This document shows, one piece after another, positions 1 to 5,630 of a stretch of DNA of 5,630 nt. Each line of letters begins with the position of its first letter. Within the stretch, counting starts at the first letter, position 1. The position numbers and the translations under genes were made by a program. The notes below the pieces were generated by a model, which had not been told where the DNA came from, did no database searches, and saw only the letters and a program-made list of their open reading frames with translations. The stretch comes from an uncultured Syntrophobacteraceae bacterium (lineage in GTDB: Bacteria; Desulfobacterota; Syntrophobacteria; Syntrophobacterales; Syntrophobacteraceae). Location of the stretch: contig CALBZH010000305.1 of assembly GCA_937889795.1 (NCBI GenBank), positions 1-5,630 on the forward strand. Reading direction: 5' to 3'.

Positions 1-1
1 C

Positions 2-2773
2 GGCGTTGCGGAAGTCGCGCCCATCGGAGGGTTTGTGCGGCAGTACCAGGTGAATGTCGATCCGAACGCCCTGAGCGCCTATCGGGTTTCCATCGAGAAG
101 ATCACCGAAGCGATCCGCCAGGGAAACAATGATGTCGGAGGGCGGCTGGTCGAGTTTTCGGGACGGGAGTACATGATCCGAGGCCGGGGCTACATCCGGT
201 CGATTGCGGACGTGGAGAATACGGTCGTGGGACTCAATCCCGACTCCGGCACGCCCATTCTCGTGAAGCACTTGGGAAGGGTTGTGCTGGGGCCCGATAT
301 CCGACGCGGAATCGGGGAGCTGGACGGGAAGGGGGAGACCGCGGGCGGCATTGTCATCATGCGCTACCGCGAGAATGCGCTCAAAGTCATCGAACGGGTC
401 AAGGCCCGACTGAGCGAGATTGCCCCGAATCTTCCAAAAGGCGTGAAGGTCGTGACGACCTACGACCGTTCGGACCTCATCGAACGCTCCATCGAGACGC
501 TGAAGCACACGCTCACGGAAGAGCTCATCATCGTGAGCCTCGTAATCCTCGTCTTTCTCTGGCACATTCCGAGCGCGATCATCCCGATCCTCACCATTCC
601 CATTGCCGTGATCATTGCCTTTGTCCCCATGTACGGCATGAAGATCACGGCGAACATCATGTCGCTCGGCGGCATCGCGATCGCCATCGGGGCCATGGTG
701 GACGCTGCCATCGTGGTTGTGGAGCAGACGCACAAGAAGCTGGAGCATTGGGATGCCGGGGGACGGCGCGGTGATTTCAAGGATGTGGTGATTGCAGCCG
801 TGAAGGAGGTCGGAGGCCCCAGCTTTTTCGCGCTGCTTGTGATCGCGGTCTCGTTCATGCCGGTCTTTGCGCTGGAATCCCAGGAAGGACGCCTGTTCAA
901 GCCGCTTGCGTTCACCAAGAACTTCTCCATGGCCATCGCGGCGGTGCTGGCTATCACGCTCGACCCGGCCATCCGGCTTCTTTTCACCCGCATGGATCCC
1001 TTCCGTTTTCGGCCCAAGTGGGTCGCGTCCGTGGTGAACGCCATTCTGGTCGGGAAGATCCACAGTGAAGAAAAGCATCCCATCAGCCGGCCGCTCATGC
1101 GAATCTACCATCCGCTGGTCGAGCTGGTGCTGAGGCACCAATATGCCACGATCTTGATCGCCATCGCGCTGGTCGCGGTCAGCTACTATCCGTATTCCAG
1201 GCTCGGCTCGGAATTCATGCCACCCCTCGACGAGGGGTCTCTGTTGTACATGCCCACGACGGTGCCGGGCATCTCCGTGACCGAGGCACAACAACTGCTG
1301 CAGCTCCAGGACAAGATCCTGAAGTCGTTTCCGGAGGTGGAGCGGGTTCACGGCAAGGCGGGGCGCGCCGAGACGGCAACCGATCCGGCGCCGTTCTCCA
1401 TGATGGAGACGGTCATACTTCTCAAGCCCCCGTCGGAATGGCCCAAGGCCGGACGCTGGTATTCCGATTGGGCTCCGGACTGGCTCCAGAGCATTCTGCG
1501 CCGTGCGTGGCCCGACCACAGGAGCACCCAGGATCTCATCTACGGGCCTGGTGGGCTGAACGAGGCCATGCAGATCCCCGGCGTCGTCAATTCGTGGACG
1601 ATGCCGATCAAGGCGCGGATCGATATGAATTCGACTGGGGTGCGCACGCCCATCGGTATCAAGGTTCTGGGATCCGACCTGGATGCGATTCAACGGGTCG
1701 GGCAGCAGATCGAGGCTGTGCTGAAGGACGTGCCCGGAACCGCAAGCGTTTATGCGGAGCGAACGGCGGGTGGGTATTTCCTGGATTTCGATTTGAAGCG
1801 CGAGGAGCTGGCTCGCTACGGCCTCTCCATCGGCCAGGTCCAGATGATCATCACCTCAGCCATTGGAGGTGAGAATGTCACAACGACGGTGCAAGGGCGC
1901 GAGCGCTATCCTGTCAATATCCGGTACATGCGCGATTTCAGGAGCACCGTCGACCGGCTCCAGCGCACGTTGGTTACGGCCATGGACGGAACTCAGGTCC
2001 CCATGGCCCAGCTTGCCGACATCAAGCTCCGGTCCGGCCCAGGGATGATACGAGACGAGAATGGACGCGTGGCCGGATATGTGTACGTGGACATCACCGG
2101 CCGGGATGTCGGGCGCTACGTGGACGACGCCAAGGAGGCGGTCCGTCGGCACGTGCAGCTTCCCGAGGGCACCACGCTCACCTGGAGCGGTCAGTACGAA
2201 TACATGCTCCGCGTCAGGGAGAAGCTGTTGGTCATCCTGCCCATCACGCTCTTTATCATCTTCTTGCTGATCTATTTCAACACGGGCTCCGCGGCGAAGA
2301 CCCTCATCATCTTCCTGGCCGTTCCCTTTTCCGCCATCGGAGCGGTGTGGCTGCTCTACTTCCTCGACTACAACATGAGCATCGCCGTGTGGGTGGGGTT
2401 GATCGCCCTTCTCGGAGTGGACGCCGAAACCGGTGTGTTCATGCTTCTCTATCTCGACCTTGCTTACTACTCCATGCGCGACCAGGGCAGGATGAAAACC
2501 AAGGAAGACCTGCGGCATGCCATCGAGGAAGGGGCGGTCAAGCGGCTGCGGCCCAAATTCATGACCGTGGCCGTCATGTTCATGGGGCTCGTTCCCATCA
2601 TGTGGTCCACCGGCGCGGGGTCGGACGTGATGAAACGGATCGCTGCTCCCATGGTGGGAGGAATTCTGACATCCTTCCTCATGGAGCTGCTCGTGTATCC
2701 GGCCATCTACGAAGTCTGGCGCTGGCATTTCCATGTGAAGCGGAACGGTCCTAAGGCGAGTCTTCAGGGGTGA
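2..2773 (+). CDS. cusA: CusA/CzcA-family heavy-metal efflux RND permease, 5'-partial
   Basis: This is the inner-membrane proton antiporter of a tripartite Cu(I)/Ag(I) efflux pump (CusCBA type). The frame is open from base 2 (GVAEVAPIGGF...), so the GTG at 35 is internal. About 923 residues are visible of roughly 1,040-1,050 usual; the missing part is TM1 and the start of the porter domain. Eleven of twelve membrane helices can be seen: TM2-TM6 at about 530-1000, TM7 near 1140-1200, and TM8-TM12 at about 2220-2720. Proton-relay residues typical of the family are present: Asp in AMVDAAIVVVE (701-703), Glu in GVDAETGV (2426-2428) and Lys in RPKFMTVAV (2555-2557). The porter domain carries the CusA signature PIKARIDM, with Met at 1625-1627 matching a copper-site methionine, and a second likely site Met in GPGM (2045-2047). 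I infer Cu/Ag rather than Zn/Co/Ni from these methionines and the NIMSLGGIAIAIG stretch. No frameshift is seen. Partner genes cusB and cusC would lie upstream, outside the window. Confidence 0.95.
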   Translation, partial: GVAEVAPIGGFVRQYQVNVDPNALSAYRVSIEKITEAIRQGNNDVGGRLVEFSGREYMIRGRGYIRSIADVENTVVGLNPDSGTPILVKHLGRVVLGPDIRRGIGELDGKGETAGGIVIMRYRENALKVIERVKARLSEIAPNLPKGVKVVTTYDRSDLIERSIETLKHTLTEELIIVSLVILVFLWHIPSAIIPILTIPIAVIIAFVPMYGMKITANIMSLGGIAIAIGAMVDAAIVVVEQTHKKLEHWDAGGRRGDFKDVVIAAVKEVGGPSFFALLVIAVSFMPVFALESQEGRLFKPLAFTKNFSMAIAAVLAITLDPAIRLLFTRMDPFRFRPKWVASVVNAILVGKIHSEEKHPISRPLMRIYHPLVELVLRHQYATILIAIALVAVSYYPYSRLGSEFMPPLDEGSLLYMPTTVPGISVTEAQQLLQLQDKILKSFPEVERVHGKAGRAETATDPAPFSMMETVILLKPPSEWPKAGRWYSDWAPDWLQSILRRAWPDHRSTQDLIYGPGGLNEAMQIPGVVNSWTMPIKARIDMNSTGVRTPIGIKVLGSDLDAIQRVGQQIEAVLKDVPGTASVYAERTAGGYFLDFDLKREELARYGLSIGQVQMIITSAIGGENVTTTVQGRERYPVNIRYMRDFRSTVDRLQRTLVTAMDGTQVPMAQLADIKLRSGPGMIRDENGRVAGYVYVDITGRDVGRYVDDAKEAVRRHVQLPEGTTLTWSGQYEYMLRVREKLLVILPITLFIIFLLIYFNTGSAAKTLIIFLAVPFSAIGAVWLLYFLDYNMSIAVWVGLIALLGVDAETGVFMLLYLDLAYYSMRDQGRMKTKEDLRHAIEEGAVKRLRPKFMTVAVMFMGLVPIMWSTGAGSDVMKRIAAPMVGGILTSFLMELLVYPAIYEVWRWHFHVKRNGPKASLQG

Positions 2774-3023
2774 TTCCCTTCTCCTTCATTTCCTTCATGT
2801 ACTTATCCGGGTCCTTCTTGAAGTCATCGAGACAGGATGAGCAGCAAAAATAGACGCGCTTTCCTTGGTAGTCAGCATAGATCCTCTTGTCTATTTTTCC
2901 GGCCATGACAGGGCACTTGGTTTGTTTGGCATCGCCAGGGGTATTGCCCGCGGCAAAGGAATACGGGCAAGCCAGGGCCAGGGTGAGTAGAAGCGAAGCC
3001 AAGAAGCTAACCGTTTGTTTCAT
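2751..3023 (-). CDS. Exported YHS-domain protein, putative metal-binding
   Basis: This 90-residue protein begins with a signal peptide (MKQTVSFLASLLLTLALAC..., likely cleaved after SFA or SFAA, residues 22-25), so the mature part should act in the periplasm. LALAC is a poor lipobox, so a lipoprotein is less likely. The mature domain at about residues 37-78 is a YHS/TRASH-like fold: CPVM at 37-40, aromatic residues Y49 and Y52, YFCCSSC with cysteines 60, 61 and 64, then F68 and DPDKY at 71-75. Such domains occur in copper and heavy-metal proteins and are thought to bind metal through these cysteines. The frame opens as far as 3092, but I chose the ATG at 3021-3023 because it puts the signal peptide at the N-terminus and has a strong ribosome site. 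The gene converges on cusA and their coding ends overlap by 23 bp. A role in copper or silver handling is inferred from domain and neighbour; it is not proven. Confidence 0.9.
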   Translation of the reverse strand: MKQTVSFLASLLLTLALACPYSFAAGNTPGDAKQTKCPVMAGKIDKRIYADYQGKRVYFCCSSCLDDFKKDPDKYMKEMKEKGITPEDSP

Positions 3024-3030
3024 TGCAATG

Positions 3031-3037
3031 CTCCTTT
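3031..3037 (-). promoter_or_regulatory. Shine-Dalgarno of the YHS gene
   Basis: On the minus strand the sequence reads AAAGGAG, seven bases before the ATG at 3023. It is the best ribosome binding site in the window and decides the start of the YHS gene over the upstream in-frame ATG at 3092. Confidence 0.8.
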
Positions 3038-3105
3038 GTCGTCTGATCGCTCGAGCTTGTTTTGTTTGAAGCTGAAATAAGATAGCATGCATGAAGAGGC
3101 GAGGG

Positions 3106-3118
3106 AACAGGTCCTGTT
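3106..3118. promoter_or_regulatory. Perfect 13-bp palindrome in the divergent intergenic region
   Basis: AACAGG-T-CCTGTT is a perfect 6+1+6 inverted repeat. It lies between the divergent YHS gene (start at 3023) and the 203-aa gene (start at 3219), where an operator for either promoter could sit. No convincing -10/-35 pair was found on either strand of 3024-3218, and I do not recognise the site as that of a known regulator. A chance palindrome remains possible. Confidence 0.3.
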
Positions 3119-3218
3119 GAATTGAGCGGGTTGAGTCCTCGACGCGAAAGCGGGTACTTCATTCATGAGTCGCACTCGGCTGGCTCATGGGACGACGGGG
3201 AGAAAAGGCTGTGAGGGC

Positions 3219-3830
3219 ATGACAAAGGTGTTGAAAATCCGCTTGACGTTTGCCCAAGGGAGCACTCCTGGCTTTTCGTTGCTGCTTCAGTCGGGGTTCT
3301 TGGTGAGTGTTCCCGATTGCGGGAGCATCCGCTCCTTGCTGATCGATCACCTTGGATTAAGCCCGGATTTCGTTGACGGGGTCGTTCAAAGTGTTTTCCT
3401 CGATGGAAGACCCGTGGACGATCTGGATGCGGGAAAAGTCCATGACGGCTGCGTATTGGCCCTCTCCGCGGCGATGCCTGGCCTGGTTGGTGCGACCATG
3501 CGTCGGGGTGGTTATTATTCATGCTTGAGAAGTGGGATTTCGCATCGGGAGGGAAGTACTCCGGCAGCGTCGGGCTGGGGCGAGATCACGGTGAAGCTTT
3601 TCAATCTTGTCGCATCGGAGGTGGGGCCTCCCTTGCTGGCTTGCGGGATTCGGGTGAGAGGGGACGTGCTGGCGGACTTCTTCGAGTCGCGGGCGTCCGG
3701 CTTCTGGGATTCGTGCGAGACGGTCCTTGTGGATGGATGCTCGGTGAGCCCGCTCGAGCTCGTGGCGCGTCTTCGGGACGCGGAGGTGGGGCTGCTTGAA
3801 GTTGGAGAGAATGAGCGTCTTTCGGACTAG
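3219..3830 (+). CDS. Unrecognised 203-aa protein with a beta-grasp-like N-terminal half
   Basis: I do not recognise a named family. There is no signal peptide or membrane helix, so the protein is probably cytoplasmic. It looks two-part. Residues 1-105 run from a strand-like LKIRLTFAQG through SIRSLLIDHLGLSPD (helix-like) to VFLDGRPVDDLD, then VHDGCVLALSAAMPGLVG and MRRGGYY. This order (strand, helix, a 'DG..V' turn, a 'DGxxL' strand, a Gly-rich end) resembles MoaD/ThiS ubiquitin-like proteins, but GG is not C-terminal. A polar Gly/Ser linker at about 106-121 leads to residues 122-195 (EITVKLFNLVASEVGPPLL...VLVDGCSVSPLELVARL...GLLEV), which also looks alpha/beta. Cysteines lie at 34, 78, 102, 142, 166 and 174. 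The ATG at 3219 is preferred because conserved-looking sequence begins there, although its ribosome site (AAAAGG, about 11 bases upstream) is weak. An in-frame ATG at 3165 would add 18 basic residues. The next gene lies 134 bp downstream on the same strand. Confidence 0.75.
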   Translation: MTKVLKIRLTFAQGSTPGFSLLLQSGFLVSVPDCGSIRSLLIDHLGLSPDFVDGVVQSVFLDGRPVDDLDAGKVHDGCVLALSAAMPGLVGATMRRGGYYSCLRSGISHREGSTPAASGWGEITVKLFNLVASEVGPPLLACGIRVRGDVLADFFESRASGFWDSCETVLVDGCSVSPLELVARLRDAEVGLLEVGENERLSD

Positions 3831-3879
3831 GCAAGGGCAGCACGGACGAGCCCCGTCGGTCATGATGGCGTCGCTTTTC

Positions 3880-3920
3880 GCCGCCGCGTTGCCCGATGAA
3901 GCATCGTGCTGCTCGGCGGC
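3880..3920. other. Nested inverted repeat in the leader of the EF-hand gene
   Basis: The 134-bp gap between the 203-aa gene and the EF-hand gene holds an outer 7-bp stem (GCCGCCG at 3880-3886 with CGGCGGC at 3914-3920). Inside it is a perfect small hairpin, CGATG-AAG-CATCG (3894-3906), extended by two more pairs across one mismatch. A T-rich run (TGTTGTTTT) starts about ten bases after the outer stem. It could be a leaky terminator or a leader hairpin. The T-tract is not directly adjacent, so a classical Rho-independent terminator is doubtful. Confidence 0.3.
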
Positions 3921-3964
3921 CTGGCGGGCTGTTGTTTTGGCGCTTTCGTGCGTGGGGGTGGACC

Positions 3965-4300
3965 ATGAAGAAACGATGGACTCTCGGTTTGCTGGTCATG
4001 ATGCTTGTCTTGGCTGGAGGAAGCGTGTTCTCGTTCGCCAAGTCGCAGAAGGCATTGATCCCGATCCAGATGGAACGGTGCGAGGAGAAATTCGATTCGC
4101 TGGATGCCAACGTGGATGACAAGGTCAGCCTGGACGAATTCAAGGCGATCGTGGATAAGCCGGATGCCCGGGTGGATCAGACCTTCACGGCGCGCGATGC
4201 CAACAAGGATGGATTCCTGACCCAAGGGGAGTTTTGCTCAAGACGGGGTGGCTGGCGGACGCAGAAGCCGGCAGGCAAGCCGCCGGTTCCGACTCCGTGA
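3965..4300 (+). CDS. Exported protein with two EF-hand calcium-binding loops
   Basis: This 111-residue protein starts with a clear signal peptide (basic MKKR, hydrophobic core at about 6-22, probable cleavage after SFA at 25), so it should be periplasmic or secreted. Two canonical 12-residue EF-hand loops follow. Loop 1 is residues 47-58, DANVDDKVSLDE, with Asp at the usual Gly position 6. Loop 2 is residues 78-89, DANKDGFLTQGE, fully canonical. Each has acidic or polar ligands at positions 1, 3, 5 and 9 and Glu at 12, so calcium binding is very likely. Cys39 and Cys91 flank the pair and could form a disulfide. The tail (about 92-111) is basic and proline-rich. The frame is open upstream to an ATG at 3896, but only the start at 3965 places the signal peptide at the N-terminus; a G-rich stretch precedes it. 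The gene stops 18 bp before the next start, in the same frame, which suggests co-expression. Whether it is a calcium sensor, a buffer or a structural protein is unknown. Confidence 0.88.
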   Translation: MKKRWTLGLLVMMLVLAGGSVFSFAKSQKALIPIQMERCEEKFDSLDANVDDKVSLDEFKAIVDKPDARVDQTFTARDANKDGFLTQGEFCSRRGGWRTQKPAGKPPVPTP

Positions 4301-4318
4301 GCGGGTAGGCCGTCGATC

Positions 4319-5584
4319 ATGGGTGCTGGCCGTGCGGTGATCGGGACATTCCTGAGTGTGAGTCTGGCCATTATGATCGGTTGGAGCATGACCCTGGCTT
4401 GGGCGGGATCGATCGACGGGAGAGTCGTTCGTAAGGTCGAGGCGGTTGGTCTGCAAGGCATCACGATCAAGCTTTTCGACGAGAAATGGCGCCTGCTGCG
4501 GAGCACCGTGAGTGGCCCATCGGGCCGTTACACCTTTGCAGACCTCGCGGAAGGTCGGTATTACGTGCAGGCTGTTGGCGATACGACCTACGCTGGGCGT
4601 TTTGCAGGTGACGCCGATTCGAGGCAAGACGCCGTGGCCGTCCCCGTCTTCGCGCCTGAGTCGACTCGTTTCGTTGACTTGCCGTTGCGTCGTTGGGGCT
4701 CGATTTCGGGTCGGGTGTTCGCGCTCCAAAACCGCTCGCCTGTTAGGCAAGCTCAAATCCGTGTCTATGATCACGGATGGAGACCTCAACGGAGTGTGCG
4801 CACGGATGGATCGGGAGGCTTTAGAATCGATCAGCTCGGAGCCGGCCGCTATTTCCTGCTGACCTGGAACGACCAAGACCTGGTTGATGTGGTTTACCCG
4901 GGGCTTCCACTCCAGGCGGGGGGGTGGCCACCCCAAGGCGGCGAGCCCGTGGCAGTGGAGCTGGATGGGGATGCGGGACCGATCGAGCTTGCCCTTCCTC
5001 CGGGTGGAGCGATCGCAGGTCGCGTGACGCGCACAACCGACGGCACTCCGCTCGAACGAGTCACCATCGCTGTTTTGACTCCGAGCCTGGATGTCGTGCG
5101 GGAGACCACGTCGAGTGCGAGTGGCACCTATTCCGTATCGGGGCTGCCCGAGGGGCAATACCATGTTCGGACCTACAACACCGTAGGATTCGTGGATGTG
5201 TACCAGGATGGCGCTCCGGAAACGGGAAGTGCGAAACCGGTCGAGGTCCGACCAGGATTGACACGAGAAGGCGTCGATTTCAGGCTCGACCTTGGCGGGG
5301 TTGTATCGGGTCGGATCATGGGGCAAGGAGGTGTGGGCCTATCCGACGTGGAAGTGCTCCTGTACGATGAGGATTGGAAGGTCAAGGGGAGCGGTACAAC
5401 CGACAAAGAGGGCATTTACCGCGTGGCTGGGCTTGCCGCCGGAGTCTATCGTCTGAAAACCGCAAGCGGGCCCAAGACCATCGACCGGTGCTACGGCAGT
5501 GAGCTGGGCTGTACCGGCGCTCAACCGGTTCGCGTGAAAACGGGCATGGACACCGCGAATGTCAATGTCACCCTCACGCCAGCC
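4319..5584 (+). CDS. Exported multi-module carboxypeptidase-regulatory-like (Cna-B type) repeat protein, 3'-partial
   Basis: The frame is open from the ATG at 4319 with no stop to the window end, but genomic sequence ends at 5584, leaving 422 real residues. The N-terminus is a signal peptide (hydrophobic at about 7-28, likely cleavage after AWA at 29). The rest is four similar modules starting near residues 30, 127, 230 and 327. Each opens with G-[SAV]-[IV]-x-GR[VI], then a strand such as ITIKLFDEKW, a turn with G-x-[YF], and a closing [LA]xxGxY or GRY motif. This matches carboxypeptidase regulatory-like/Cna-B beta-sandwich domains, which form rod-like stalks or adhesive segments on secreted and surface proteins. 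No catalytic peptidase region is visible. Cys391 and Cys398 in the fourth module may pair. The gene begins 18 bp after the EF-hand stop with only a weak GGTAGG ribosome site. Its C-terminus, and hence any anchor or enzymatic domain, is lost. A structural or binding role is inferred. Confidence 0.85.
4406..5464 (+). repeat. Four degenerate protein-level repeats, period about 97-103 residues
   Basis: Core segments lie at 4406-4573, 4697-4864, 5006-5173 and 5297-5464. They share SIDGRVV / SISGRVF / AIAGRVT / VVSGRIM openings and LAEGRYYVQA / LGAGRYFLLT / LPEGQYHVRT / LAAGVYRLKT closings. The linkers also align loosely (DVVYPG, DVYQDG, DRCYGS, then P-V-x-V). The similarity is at protein level, which implies old duplication rather than recent DNA copying. 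Confidence 0.8.
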
Positions 5585-5630
5585 AGATCGGAAGAGCGTC
5601 GTGTAGGGAAAGAGTGTAGATCTCGGTGGT
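5585..5630. other. Illumina TruSeq adapter sequence (artefact, not genomic)
   Basis: The last 46 bases begin AGATCGGAAGAGC and continue as the reverse complement of the Illumina TruSeq universal adapter, matching it as far as I can recall without a mismatch. In the frame of the repeat protein it would encode RSEERRVGKECRSRW, a peptide known from contaminated database entries. The true contig end is therefore at or just before 5584, and everything after should be trimmed. Confidence 0.97.

Noticed and set aside
35..37. GTG as the start of the cusA gene
   Set aside because: The frame is open upstream to base 2 and codes for conserved CusA sequence (GVAEVAPIGG), so the GTG is an internal Val codon.
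460..1098. 212-codon open frame on the minus strand within cusA
   Set aside because: Its Met/Ser/Thr-rich translation has no domain, and it is antisense to well-conserved TM2-TM6 of CusA.
1856..2734. 292-codon open frame on the minus strand within cusA
   Set aside because: It is His/Asp/Gly-rich low-complexity sequence typical of the antisense of membrane-protein genes in GC-rich DNA, and cusA is continuous and conserved here.
3024..3218. Sigma-70 promoters in the divergent intergenic region
   Set aside because: Candidates such as TATCTT on the minus strand and TTGAGT/TACTTC on the plus strand match the consensus too poorly to be called.
3796..4119. 107-codon plus-strand frame spanning the spacer and the EF-hand gene
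   Set aside because: It overlaps the EF-hand gene out of frame and shows no domain or ribosome site. The EF-hand frame has clear motifs.
3601..4143. 180-codon minus-strand frame
   Set aside because: It is antisense to the 203-aa and EF-hand genes, and its Arg/Pro/Ser-rich composition fits a shadow frame.
4298..4318. Stop readthrough joining the EF-hand and repeat proteins
   Set aside because: The frames are the same, but the second gene has its own ATG and signal peptide, so two separate exported proteins are the simpler reading.
4238..5326. 362-codon open frame on the minus strand
   Set aside because: It lies antisense to the repeat protein, whose plus-strand translation has a signal peptide and four clear repeats. 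The antisense protein is Arg/Pro/Ser-rich with no recognisable domain.

Overview
The window is GC-rich bacterial DNA, and the gene content points to a Gram-negative organism: an RND heavy-metal efflux pump, which works across two membranes, followed by three small or modular proteins with export signals. The genus cannot be fixed from the sequence. My impression of a Desulfobacterota- or Nitrospirota-like environmental bacterium is only a guess from protein style. The window ends in a synthetic Illumina adapter (5585-5630). It is therefore the end of a short-read assembly contig, and the last 46 bases are not genomic.

Layout: (1) 2-2773, plus strand, is most of a CusA-type copper/silver efflux RND permease, cut at its 5' end by the window edge. 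(2) 2751-3023, minus strand, is a small exported YHS-domain protein with a CPVM/CCxxC cysteine set. It is convergent with cusA and overlaps its 3' end by 23 bp. (3) 3024-3218 is a divergent intergenic region with a strong Shine-Dalgarno for the YHS gene and a 13-bp perfect palindrome that could be an operator. (4) 3219-3830, plus strand, is a 203-aa cytoplasmic protein that I do not recognise; its first half resembles a ubiquitin-like beta-grasp (MoaD/ThiS-type) layout. (5) 3965-4300, plus strand, is an exported protein with two canonical EF-hand loops. (6) 4319 to the end, plus strand, is an exported protein made of four ~100-residue carboxypeptidase-regulatory/Cna-B-like modules. It is cut by the adapter at 5585.

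How the genes fit together: cusA and the YHS gene are both metal-linked, one pumping Cu(I)/Ag(I) out of the cell and the other probably binding metal in the periplasm. They face each other, so they are not one operon. The three plus-strand genes downstream could be one transcription unit. The EF-hand and repeat-protein genes are only 18 bp apart and in the same reading frame, which suggests a co-expressed secreted or cell-envelope calcium-binding pair. The 203-aa protein has no clear functional tie to them. No tRNA, rRNA, CRISPR, insertion sequence or phage gene was seen.
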